Positions 39,209-47,646 of a stretch of 64,000 bases of DNA are shown piece after piece (positions within the stretch are counted from its first letter, which is position 1; each line of letters starts with the position of its first letter). The notes under the pieces were generated by a model that saw only the letters and a list, made by a program, of their open reading frames with translations, did not search any database and was not told the DNA's origin. The stretch is from Trichomonas vaginalis G3 (lineage: Eukaryota > Parabasalia > Trichomonadida > Trichomonadidae), in assembly GCF_026262505.1 (NCBI RefSeq), contig NC_067205.1, positions 6,572,001-6,636,000 on the forward strand, given 5' to 3'. Position numbers and translations under genes: made by a program.

Positions 39209-40069
39209 ATGCTTCAGGTTGAAAAACAAAGAACAAAAGTAGCAGATACAAAACCGTTAGACTATATCTTTACAAACGCTGGTAGGAATATTTCAGATGA
39301 AGAAATTTCATCCGGAGCTTACAGGTTTGACTATCCAGTTCGTTGGCTTCAAAGTCCTTCAGATGCAAAGGCAATAGGATTTAGAAGAGTTTTGTTTTCA
39401 AATAGAACTAATGCATTCATGTTCGCAGTATATTTTCACGGTCAGTATAAAGGTTCTGACGGTCTAATAGAAAAATTTGACGAAATGAAAATCTTTACAA
39501 TTCGTTCAGACGAAAGTCTTGAAAAAACTCTAAATGACTTTCAAACTCAAATAAACAAATACTACTGGGAATTTCAAGAAAAATACCACTCTTTACTAAA
39601 TGGAACATACTATCTAAAACTAGAATACGACAAGATGAATTCCACAGTTTCATTTCAAAGGATTGAAAATAACCCTCCAAGAGATACAGAGTTTTTATAT
39701 TGGGGAGTAGACAAACGTTCTTGGGCACAATTTCTTCGGTTACTAAACCAGAACGAACCATTGCCACCTGACGGCCCGTTTAAATTTATACTCCCACCAA
39801 CAGATTTGACAGTTTATAGAAACGTGTTCGATCCTCAAAATGTTATGTGTCATGCAAGTTTCAGTTCAAGCAACAACAGTTTTCTTTGTATTGGTAAGGA
39901 CTTTTATGACTTTGCTTCTAAATTCTACGAACCACCTAGTAACAGTTTCTCTGACTTTCAAGTCTGGTTCACAACAAACGGTGTGCAGCATATAATACCT
40001 TTGTACTATGACTTTTATCTCGAATTGTCTTTCATATACAACTACGGAAAAGTGCTGAAAAAGTATTGA
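39209..40069 (+). CDS. Polinton B: 286-residue protein, paralogue of the 282-residue protein
   Basis: Starts MLQVEKQRTKVADTKPLDYI. Shares YRFDYP, KAIGFRR, HASFS, SFLC, YEPPS and SDFQVWFTT with 32706-33554, so one element carries two diverged copies of the same family. Function unknown. Confidence 0.75.
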   Translation: MLQVEKQRTKVADTKPLDYIFTNAGRNISDEEISSGAYRFDYPVRWLQSPSDAKAIGFRRVLFSNRTNAFMFAVYFHGQYKGSDGLIEKFDEMKIFTIRSDESLEKTLNDFQTQINKYYWEFQEKYHSLLNGTYYLKLEYDKMNSTVSFQRIENNPPRDTEFLYWGVDKRSWAQFLRLLNQNEPLPPDGPFKFILPPTDLTVYRNVFDPQNVMCHASFSSSNNSFLCIGKDFYDFASKFYEPPSNSFSDFQVWFTTNGVQHIIPLYYDFYLELSFIYNYGKVLKKY

Positions 40070-40082
40070 AAAATATATTTTA

Positions 40083-40437
40083 GGTGGAACCAGGTCACTC
40101 GGTCACTCGGTCACTCGGTCATTTTAACTTCTCTGAAAAAGTGTGACAACATGACATTTTGACAACAACACAGGAAATAGATTTCATCGTATATGTTTTG
40201 TATAAAAAGCACCCCGCGGAATTCCGCGGGGTGGTATATTCTTCACGAAATGCTTGTTTTGTTGAGACTTCTTCGTATATGTTTTGTATAAAAAGCAACC
40301 CGCGGAATTCCGCGGGGTGGTATATTCTTCACGAAATGCTTGTTTTGAGGTTAAGCCACAAACGAATGTCCGACGGTTAAGCCACAAACGAATGTCCGAC
40401 GGTTAAGCCACAAACGAATGTCCGACGTACCACCAAA
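40083..40437. repeat. Repeat block with GGTCACTC runs, palindromic repeats and ACAAACGAATGTCCGAC repeats
   Basis: Begins with GGTCACTC three times, then a conserved 100 bp stretch (GTGTGACAACATGACATTTT) shared with 41180-41290 and, inverted, with 42900-43020. Two copies of the palindromic repeat follow (cores near 40212-40231 and 40299-40316), then three copies of GCCACAAACGAATGTCCGAC. Frames that run through this block are by-products. Confidence 0.8.
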
Positions 40438-40469
40438 AAAATATTTTTTATTTTTATTGTAAGAACAGT

Positions 40470-41132
40470 ATGACAGTCGAAGCAAAAACGTTCACGAACA
40501 AATCTAATGGCGAAACATTCACATAAGGCACCTATAACGGTATTGAAGTCTTACGTAGAGACAAGGATGGTTATATAAATGCAACAAAGATATGTCAGCA
40601 GTTTAGGAAAGACTTTAGAAGGTTGTTGGAAAATAAGTCCTGGGAAGAGTATTTTAAGGCATTTTGTGAAGAATATACCAACCCGCGGAATTCCGCGGGT
40701 TGCTTTTTATACAATGTTAATGCAGGAATTCCCGATGAAATCAAACAGGTTAGAGGAATGTATGTAGACCCAAGACTCGTAAACTATATAGCAATGTGGG
40801 CTTCTCCAAAATATTGCATAGCAGTTGGAAAAATTATGGACTCCATAGACAAGAAAGTTCATGAGAAATTAGATGAAGAAGAACTTGAAGATACAGTAGA
40901 GAATGCTAAACCTTTGTTCGAAGAAGAAGTTAGAAAAATGCATGAAAAACAAATAGAACATGAACGTGAGATATGTTCTGGTTATAGAGACTCTCCATAC
41001 GAACTAGACCAATGGGAACAAGAAGATTTAAAGAGAGAATTTAGAGAATATGAACTCGCTAAAGTTTCATTAGAAGCTGCAGAAGAGAGGTTAAAAGGTT
41101 GGGGTCCTTTTGTACAAAAATATTGTGAGTAA
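40470..41132 (+). pseudogene. Polinton B: KilA-N domain protein with a palindromic repeat inside, broken
   Basis: DKDGYINATKICQQF is the KilA-N DNA-binding signature of large DNA viruses and phages, and YVDPRLVNYIAMWASPKYC is its second half. Between them lies one inverted copy of the palindromic repeat (core 40682-40699). A helical Glu/Lys-rich tail follows. Such proteins bind DNA and probably regulate genes. Broken. Confidence 0.75.
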
Positions 41133-41179
41133 ATGAACCATTTTATTTTTATTGAATTCGGCAAAAATATATTTTTAGA

Positions 41180-41860
41180 TCTCACCAGGTCCCTCGGTCC
41201 CTCGGTCCCTCGGTCATTTTAACTTCTCTGAAAAAGTGTGACAACATGACATTTTGACAACAACACAGGAGATAGATTTCTTCGTCAATGTTTTGTATAA
41301 AAAGCACCCCGCGGAATTCCGCGGGGTGGTATATTCTTCACGAAATGCTTGTTTTGTTGAGACTTCTTCGTATATGTTTTGTATAAAAAAAGCACCTGCC
41401 GGAATTCCGGCGGGTGGTATATTCTTCACGAAATGCTTGTTTTGCCATGATTTCATCGTATATGTTTTGTATAAAAAGCAACCGCCGGAATTCCGCGGGG
41501 TGGTATATTCTTCACAAAATGCTTGTTTTGTCAAGACTTTCATCGTCAATGTTTTGCCATGATTTCATCGTATATGTTTTGTATAAAAAGCAACCGCCGG
41601 AATTCCGCGGGGTGGTATATTCTTCACAAAATGCTTGTTTTGTCAAGACTTTCATCGTCAATGTTTTGTCAAGACTTTCATCGTCAATGTTTTGTCAAGA
41701 CTTTCATCGTCAATGTTTTGTCAAGACTTTCATCGTCAATGTTTTGTCAAGACTTTCATCGTCAATGTTTTGTCAAGACTTTCATCGTCAATGTTTTGTA
41801 TAAAAAAAGCAACCGCCGGAATTCCGGCGGTTGGTATATTCTTCACGAAATGCTTGTTTT
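41180..41860. repeat. Repeat block: GGTCCCTC run, five palindromic repeats and a 26 bp tandem array
   Basis: Starts with GGTCCCTC three times and the same 100 bp stretch as at 40.1 kb. Palindromic repeats have cores near 41307-41326, 41396-41414, 41481-41500, 41593-41612 and 41812-41830, each followed by GGTATATTCTTCAC and TGCTTGTTTTG. From about 41634 to 41790 a 26 bp unit (GTTTTGTCAAGACTTTCATC plus GTCAAT) is repeated about six times. Not CRISPR: there are no spacers. Confidence 0.85.
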
Positions 41861-41974
41861 GAGGTCGAGCCACTTTTGGCCCCACCGTAGAAAACACACA
41901 AAACTCTTGAATTCGGCAAAAATATATTTTAGTTTTTTTTAAAAAAAATATTTTTTTATTTTTATTGTAAGAAC

Positions 41975-42871
41975 ATGTCAGCAACAACAGCACCAAACTC
42001 GTTAGTCATGAACCCAACATCTATGTTAGTAGAGATGAAAAGCTTCATTCCTTCTTCATATACTTTCGAAACAGAAATCCAGAAGATAAAGCAAGAACTT
42101 CTCCAAGGAGATTTAGACTGTAGTGCGAAAGATGAAACAAATGAACAGTATCTTTATGAAATGCAGGACCTGGTGGAGCATCTACCTAAACTTCCTGAAA
42201 TACAACAACAAAAGCTCACTATTCCAGAATTCGATGAAATAGAAGTGAAACCAACTGACTCAGTAGAAACCAAGAAGTTCATACGTAAGGTAAACTATGA
42301 GTTTCTTGGATTTCATTGCAACCACAAAGACTGCGATATGGTATATTTCATTGACCTATATAAATCTGAAGAATTTAAGACCTACGACAACTTTGTTTCG
42401 TTAGTTGCAAAATGTGTATGGCAGATAAGAGATAAAGATAGAAGAGGTAAAGTATGGAACCAACAGATAAAACCAGCAACTTTTGAGTTAAAGAAAACCA
42501 TTTACGCCTTACTTGTTTTAGCAGGTAAGGTTTCAGAATATAATGCTAAAATGAACCCACAATGTTCAAAATGTAAAGCAGCAATGAAGAAATATAACTA
42601 CTCCGTCAAAGAGATAGAACGTATGCGAAAAGACTATACTGACTTAAAGAAAGAAGCAGAGAAACCAGCAGAAGATAAAATGGACATGTTGACATTTCTG
42701 AACAAAAACTATCCAACTGCTAACGATTTCCTTCTATCTGATGTCAAGAAGAAGTACAAAGAAACTTTCGGCATAGTTAAAACTTTTGATATCCTTCGTG
42801 AAGAAATAGAAGCTACAAAACTGTTTAAAGTCATGAACCATCACAACATATACCATGTAAAACGCTTGTGA
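41975..42871 (+). CDS. Polinton B: 298-residue protein of the KilA-N zone
   Basis: Starts MSATTAPNSLVMNPTSMLVE. It has a central region with paired cysteines (CNHKDCD and CSKCKAAMKK), suggesting metal binding, and a helical Lys/Glu-rich end. The position and the leader it shares with the KilA-N gene (AATATTTTTTATTTTTATTG type) suggest it belongs to the same regulated set. Family not recognised. Confidence 0.6.
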   Translation: MSATTAPNSLVMNPTSMLVEMKSFIPSSYTFETEIQKIKQELLQGDLDCSAKDETNEQYLYEMQDLVEHLPKLPEIQQQKLTIPEFDEIEVKPTDSVETKKFIRKVNYEFLGFHCNHKDCDMVYFIDLYKSEEFKTYDNFVSLVAKCVWQIRDKDRRGKVWNQQIKPATFELKKTIYALLVLAGKVSEYNAKMNPQCSKCKAAMKKYNYSVKEIERMRKDYTDLKKEAEKPAEDKMDMLTFLNKNYPTANDFLLSDVKKKYKETFGIVKTFDILREEIEATKLFKVMNHHNIYHVKRL

Positions 42872-42889
42872 AAAAGAGGTGACACCTAA

Positions 42890-43045
42890 AATATATTTTT
42901 GTCTGATTTACGCTCATCGACGAAGAAGTCTATTTCCTGTGTTGTTGTCAAAATGTCATGTTGTCACACTTTTTCAGAGAAGTTCATTTGACCGAGGGAC
43001 CGAGGGACCGAGGGACCTGGTTCCACCTAAAATATATTTTTGCTG
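42890..43045. repeat. Inverted copy of the 40.1 kb and 41.2 kb repeat
   Basis: Reads on the other strand as the same module: TTTTAGGTGGAACCAGGTCC, then GGTCCCTC three times, then the GTGTGACAACATGACATTTT stretch. Together with the two direct copies it brackets the KilA-N gene and the 298-residue gene. Confidence 0.8.
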
Positions 43046-43640
43046 AAAAAAATGACCAAATTTCATGATATAACTGTATTTTTTTGACGAAGAGAACTTT
43101 TACACTTCGTAAAAAAAATCCCTGAAATCGTGAAAAAATGACCAAATTTCATGATATAACTGTATTTTTTTGACGAAGTGAACTTTGACACTTCGTAAAA
43201 AAACTCTATGAAATCGTGAAAAAATGACCAAATTTCATGAATTTCCTCATATGTTTGCGACCGGCGGAAAACCGCGGGTCGAGATTCCGTACGAAAATCG
43301 TGAAAAAAACACATGAAAATCGTAAAAAAATGCGACCCGCGGAAAACCGAGGGTAGAGATTCCGTACGAAAATCGTAAAAAAACTCTATGAAAATCGTGG
43401 AAAATTGCGAGTACGGAAAAAACCGTAGTCGCCTAAAACTCATGAAAATCGTAAAAAAACTCTATGAAAATCGTAAAAATTTGCGACCCCGGTTTTTTTC
43501 GGGGTCGCCTAAAACACATGAAAATCGTGAAAAAACTCTATGAAAACAGTGAAATTTCTCTAGACCGAGAATTCTCGGCCTTGCATAAAACTCATGAAAA
43601 TCGTGAAAAAAACTCTATGAAATCATATCTTTTATACAAG
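43046..43640. repeat. Second palindromic repeat family with AAAATCGTGAAAAAACTC spacers
   Basis: Two 85 bp copies start it (ATGACCAAATTTCATGATAT, with an ACGAAGTG/CACTTCGT hairpin). About five GC-rich palindromes of the type GCGACCC...GGGTCGC follow, separated by CATGAAAATCGT(G)AAAAAA and CTCTATG phrases. The palindrome arms differ from copy to copy. Another copy lies at 44634-44679 inside a KilA-N gene. Confidence 0.8.
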
Positions 43641-43706
43641 ATAGAAAAAATAAAATTAACGCTAGTTTTTTTAAAATATTTTTTTTTATTTTGTATGTAA
43701 AGACAG
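43628..43706 (+). promoter_or_regulatory. Shared leader in front of the T5orf172-type gene
   Basis: A stretch of about 75 bp (TCTTTTATACAAGATAGAAA, AACGCTAGTTTTTT, ATTTTGTATGTAAAGACAG) that recurs at 44338-44410, each time ending a few bases before an ATG. Likely promoter plus leader; inference. Confidence 0.5.
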
Positions 43707-43709
43707 GAA

Positions 43710-44324
43710 ATGACAAACACTGAGTTTGAAACAGTTAAAAAGATAGACAATGAGACCAAGGTGGTTAGAATAGGTGATTTAAACGTAAGATACTCAAAGA
43801 AATACAAAAAATATTCTTTGTCAGACATTTTAACACTATCTGAAGGAAAGAAAGCACACGACTGGGTTAAAAATGCTTCAACTCAGAAAATTTTGACAAG
43901 AAATCCTGAGCTGATGATATCGGTAAGATTCTATGGAACAAGAACATATCTTATAGACAAAAGTCTTATACCAGTAGTTTTGTTCTGGATTGACCCAGTT
44001 GTTGGATATAATTTCATAACATATGGTTCATTCGATACGGAACGTTGCAGTGAAGGCTTACTTTACATCGTTCAGAAACCGAAGGACTTCAATACAAAGA
44101 GATATAAGATAGGAAGAACATTTAATATAACTCAAAGATATGACAGTATAGTCAATAGAGTTAAGGTTGCGTTTGTTAACGATATGAGAGCTGCAGAAAC
44201 AGAACTACTTGAAAAGTTTGAGAAAATGTATGGTGCTCCCACGAGAGGTAAAGAAACGTTTGAAGTAGATGAGATCGACAAAGCTATAAAATTATTTGAC
44301 GAAGTTGCTGAAAAATACATGTAA
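43710..44324 (+). CDS. Polinton B: KilA-N-type front with T5orf172 (GIY-YIG-like) end
   Basis: 204 residues. The front (VRIGDLNVRYSKKYKKYSLS, then AHDWVKNASTQKILTRNPEL) resembles the KilA-N/MSV199 type DNA-binding domain. The end (GLLYIVQKPKDFNTKRYKIG, then RTFNITQRYDSI and RAAETELLEKF) is a T5orf172 domain, a relative of GIY-YIG nucleases common in large DNA viruses. Probably a DNA-binding regulator or nuclease. Confidence 0.75.
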   Translation: MTNTEFETVKKIDNETKVVRIGDLNVRYSKKYKKYSLSDILTLSEGKKAHDWVKNASTQKILTRNPELMISVRFYGTRTYLIDKSLIPVVLFWIDPVVGYNFITYGSFDTERCSEGLLYIVQKPKDFNTKRYKIGRTFNITQRYDSIVNRVKVAFVNDMRAAETELLEKFEKMYGAPTRGKETFEVDEIDKAIKLFDEVAEKYM

Positions 44325-44337
44325 AGCGTTTATTTTT

Positions 44338-44410
44338 GGTCTTTTATACAAGATAGAAAATAACGCTAGTTTTTTAAAAAATATTTTTTTTATTTTGTAT
44401 GTAAAGACAG
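44338..44410 (+). promoter_or_regulatory. Shared leader, second copy, before a KilA-N gene
   Basis: Near-identical to 43628-43706 and ends just before the ATG at 44413. Confidence 0.5.
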
Positions 44411-44412
44411 AT

Positions 44413-44903
44413 ATGTCAACATCAGAGAACACAACAACTGCTATCGTTCATGAAGATATAAATGAAGAATACGAGTACATACAGTATAACAAACAGTTAC
44501 GTCTCATTCGTTCGGTCAAAGATGACATGTACCAAATGCAAAGTATTTTGAATGCTCTTCGTTCTACAAAGCAAGCATCATTGGTTTGAAAACCAACAGA
44601 CAAAAGAACTTTTAGAAGAATTTCCTCATATGTTTGCGACCTCGGAAAACCGAGGGTAGAGATTCCGTACGAAAATCGCAAAATTTGCTCTGGTTTGAAG
44701 GATATTATGTACATAGACTTCTTGTAAATGCTGTTGCAATGTGGGCTTCACCTCGCTATGCTTGTTATATTTTCATGATGTTAGATGAAATTCATAGACA
44801 AGAACGTGAAGAGAGGAAAAGCTTGAAGCAAAAGACAAAAACATACAGAAAAGAATACCACGTTCGGTACCAAAAGGAAAGGAAAAGAACTATAAGTATA
44901 TGA
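44413..44903 (+). pseudogene. Polinton B: second KilA-N-type gene with a palindromic repeat inside, broken
   Basis: The front (MSTSENTTTAIVHEDINEEY) and the back (EGYYVHRLLVNAVAMWASPR, a KilA-N second half) flank one copy of the second palindromic family at about 44618-44680. It matches the repeats at 43256-43376, including GAGATTCCGTACGAAAATCG or a close variant. Broken. Confidence 0.7.
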
Positions 44904-45208
44904 TTTACACTGAAGAGATGGAAAATGAAGAAGACAGAGATATGGTTATGTTGCATTTAGTCAGAAGAAACAACAAAAGCTTTTACGACTTAGCTAAGAT
45001 TTACAAATCTGACAGAAATTGGTTCTATCGCGAAAACTTACCGATTTCAATGACACCAAATGAAGATGTTAAACAGATAGTTCAAGATACGTTACCTCAA
45101 ACACACTATGATATGAAAGGTTGTACAATACTTACATTCAAAGAAGATTTGCCGCTACTGAAGGAAAAGATAACAGAGTATTTTGACAACTTCAAAGAGG
45201 AAGAGTAA
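44900..45208 (+). CDS. Polinton B: 102-residue protein
   Basis: Follows the second KilA-N gene with a 4-base overlap. The front (MENEEDRDMVMLHLVRRNNK) may continue the KilA-N protein's tail region or be a small partner. Function unknown. Confidence 0.45.
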   Translation: MIYTEEMENEEDRDMVMLHLVRRNNKSFYDLAKIYKSDRNWFYRENLPISMTPNEDVKQIVQDTLPQTHYDMKGCTILTFKEDLPLLKEKITEYFDNFKEEE

Positions 45209-45287
45209 ATGAACCATTTATTTTTCAAGCTTGACACCAAAGATGTTTCAGGTAGCTCTAGATGGTAAATTGTCTTGTCCGAGTCCT

Positions 45288-45665
45288 TCTGGCATTCCGA
45301 GTCCTTCTGGCATTCCGAGTCCTTCCTTCCTACAGGAAAAAATTTTCCTTCCTACAGGAAAAAATTTTCCTTCCTACAGGAAAAGTTTTTCCTTCCAACA
45401 GGAAAAAATTTTCCTTCCTACAGGAAAAAATTTTCCTTCCTACAGGAAAAATTTTTCCAGTTGTTCGTCCGTAAACCATTCAAATTTTCGAAAATTGAGA
45501 ACTTTTTGGCCGACCTTCAGGAAAAATTTTTCTTTCCGACAGGAAAAATTTTTCTTTCCGACAGGAAAAATTTTTCTTTCCGACAGGAAAAGTTTTTCTT
45601 TCCGACAGGAAAAGTTTTTCTTTCCGACAGGAAAAGTCCTTCCTTCCGACAGGAAAAGTCCTTCC
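45288..45665. repeat. Two neighbouring arrays of 23-24 bp hairpin units
   Basis: The first array (about 45325-45455) has the unit CCTTCCTACAGGAAAAAATTTT; the second (about 45518-45670) has TTTCTTTCCGACAGGAAAAA. Each unit contains TTTTCC...GGAAAA and can fold on itself. A 14-base run (GAGTCCTTCTGGCATTCC) precedes them. About 60 bp of different DNA (AAACCATTCAAATTTTCGAA) separates the two. Long frames here on both strands are by-products. Confidence 0.85.
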
Positions 45666-45778
45666 TTCCGACAGGACACAAACGAATGTCCGACGTACCA
45701 CCAACCGAGTCCATTCCAAAGCCAGAAGAACCGACAGCCCCAGCACCACAACAGACTAAGACTCAAACACTTACATTT

Positions 45779-46640
45779 TTACGCTTGACTTTTTACAATT
45801 TGAACTTTGTTCGCGTAGATATGAATTCTGAAAGAAGTATGAGGGTCTTGTATGACTTTGTACTTCTCCCATAGTTCATGTCTGTCAAACTTACCTGCCA
45901 TGGACTCTTTCATAAGTTCCATGAAATCGTCTTCGGACAATCCGGGGAAAAGTACAATGTCAGTAAGTATTCTCTTTACATCCTTACTTAAACTCTTGGC
46001 TGTCTGTACACAAATGACAACTGAGATGTTAAAGTGTCTGAGCTTCTTAAGAATTCGACACATGTCTTGTTCTCTGTTCTTTAACAAAGGATGAGAAGCA
46101 AAGTCATCTAAGATAAGAAGACATCTGTGAGGGTAAGTCTTCCAATCGTAAGATTGCAATTTCTTCGAAATGTATTCTATCTCTTTCTGTTTGTTTCTGA
46201 AGTGTTTCTTCTCTAATATTCTCTGCATTTCCTCATTTGGGTCTTTAAACTTAGAATTGACATACTCATTTATAGCATTGTACTTCAAAACTCTTCTTTG
46301 GTACTTCTTTATCCAATCTAACAACTCAGTATCTTTTATACATACTAACTTAGACTTTTTATAATATCTTTGAACGAATTGACGGTTTGGTCAAATTGAC
46401 CCGAAGTACTACAAATGACTACTAACTCATAGAATGGGTTCTTCTCATCTAGTTCTTGTTGTTGTGCAGCCATTTTAAGATAAGTGAAAGTCTTACCCGA
46501 CCCAGGTGGTGCAATTAGACCTGTTATACCATTCTGAGCAAATAAGAACTTGTCATGTATGGGTTTTATCTGAGCATTTTCCAACTTCCTCTTGTTCTTA
46601 TTTAAAACATTCTCAAATTTTTGTCAATGTCAGCAAACTT
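45779..46640 (-). pseudogene. Polinton B: genome-packaging ATPase (FtsK/HerA, A32-like) region, broken
   Basis: Walker A APPGSGKTFTYLKMA and a Walker B-type RCLLILDDFASHP, followed by a sensor-like SVVICVQTAKSLS, fit the A32-like packaging ATPase of Polintons and large DNA viruses, which drives DNA into the capsid. Broken. Confidence 0.85.
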
Positions 46641-46686
46641 TTTTTCTAACATATTTTTAGAAAAATTAAAATTTTTATCTTTTAGG

Positions 46687-47130
46687 AAATGTCTAGCGAT
46701 TTCGCTATCTATATTCGAGACAAGCTTTTCGACAGCAAAACATCTGTCGACCATAAAATCTTACATAGTGTAAACAAGAAAGGTGAATTTGTTCTAAAGT
46801 TCTGTTTCTGGGAATATGACAAGAACCATAAAACATTAAGCAGAGAGTCTTAAAATTTGTCAATGACAGACTTGTTGACAGAGATGACGCCTCTTGGAGA
46901 GATGAAGTCCAACAAAACTTCTTAGAATGCAAAGAAGACACATGCGCTGTTCTTGAAAATGAAATAGAAAACAGAATAGAAGAGCTATTAAATGACAAAG
47001 AACTTTTACAAAAATATGGTTCTGAGAAGTTTGACATAACTCCACCAGAAAAGAAGAAGAGAGAAAAGAAAGAAAAGAAAGTAGAAGAAGAGAAGAAAGA
47101 ACCAGCCAGAGAAAAAGAATTTGACATGTA
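46687..47130 (+). pseudogene. Polinton B: uncharacterised protein region, broken
   Basis: Starts MSSDFAIYIRDKLFDSKTSV. The end is a Lys/Glu-rich helix (EKKKREKKEKKVEEEKKEP). Opposite strand to the ATPase and helicase genes. Function unknown; broken. Confidence 0.55.
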
Positions 47131-47147
47131 AAAATAAAATTTTATTT

Positions 47148-47537
47148 TTAGAACATTTCTGGGTCAATGTCAATGTTCTCTTCCTCTTTAGGAGCAAACA
47201 CTGGCTTAGACTCTAAAATCTTTTTACCCAATTTACCTTGAACTTCAACTATCTTAGACTCATAATATTCATAGTCGTCTGCTTTCTTTGGTTCATAAGG
47301 TATAACAAGTTTGTATGCTTTGCCTTCTTTAAGGTTTGAGAACCTTCTGTCAAAACTTTCTTTGACTGTTAACAAACCTTCTATGTCTAAGTCTTCAAAT
47401 TTCGCACCATTTTTAGTCACAATAGCAAACTTAACTGGTTCGATGTTCCAAACTTTGTCAAATGTAGACTTTTCAAAATGGTAGAAGTAAACATTCAAAT
47501 ATGTGAATGGGTCTAGTTCTTCTTTAAGTCCTGACAT
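47148..47537 (-). CDS. Polinton B: 129-residue protein, possibly a single-strand DNA-binding protein
   Basis: Starts MSGLKEELDPFTYLNVYFYH. Beta-rich with an acidic end (EEENIDIDPEMF), reminiscent of single-strand binding proteins, and it lies next to the helicase gene. That role is inference from style and place only. Confidence 0.5.
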   Translation of the reverse strand: MSGLKEELDPFTYLNVYFYHFEKSTFDKVWNIEPVKFAIVTKNGAKFEDLDIEGLLTVKESFDRRFSNLKEGKAYKLVIPYEPKKADDYEYYESKIVEVQGKLGKKILESKPVFAPKEEENIDIDPEMF

Positions 47538-47646
47538 ACTTGTTGACTGAGATGAATTTCGTCATCTTTTCTATCGGATAAAAAAATATTTTTTTTTAAA
47601 ATTTACTCAGAAAAATTTTTCTTTGTATATACACCATTCTGAACGT

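Noticed and set aside
40159-40387. Frames containing HPAEFRGVVYSS on both strands
   Set aside because: Reading of the palindromic repeats; the same peptide appears wherever the repeat occurs.
41634-41790. CRISPR array
   Set aside because: The 26 bp units follow each other without spacers, no cas genes are present, and the setting is eukaryotic.
41414-41942. Frames of 75-139 residues reading MFCQDFHRQCFVKTF repeats
   Set aside because: Read-through of the 26 bp and palindromic repeats in several frames; not proteins.
45231-45874. Frames of FPTGKNFPSYRK-type repeats on both strands
   Set aside because: By-products of the 23-24 bp hairpin arrays.
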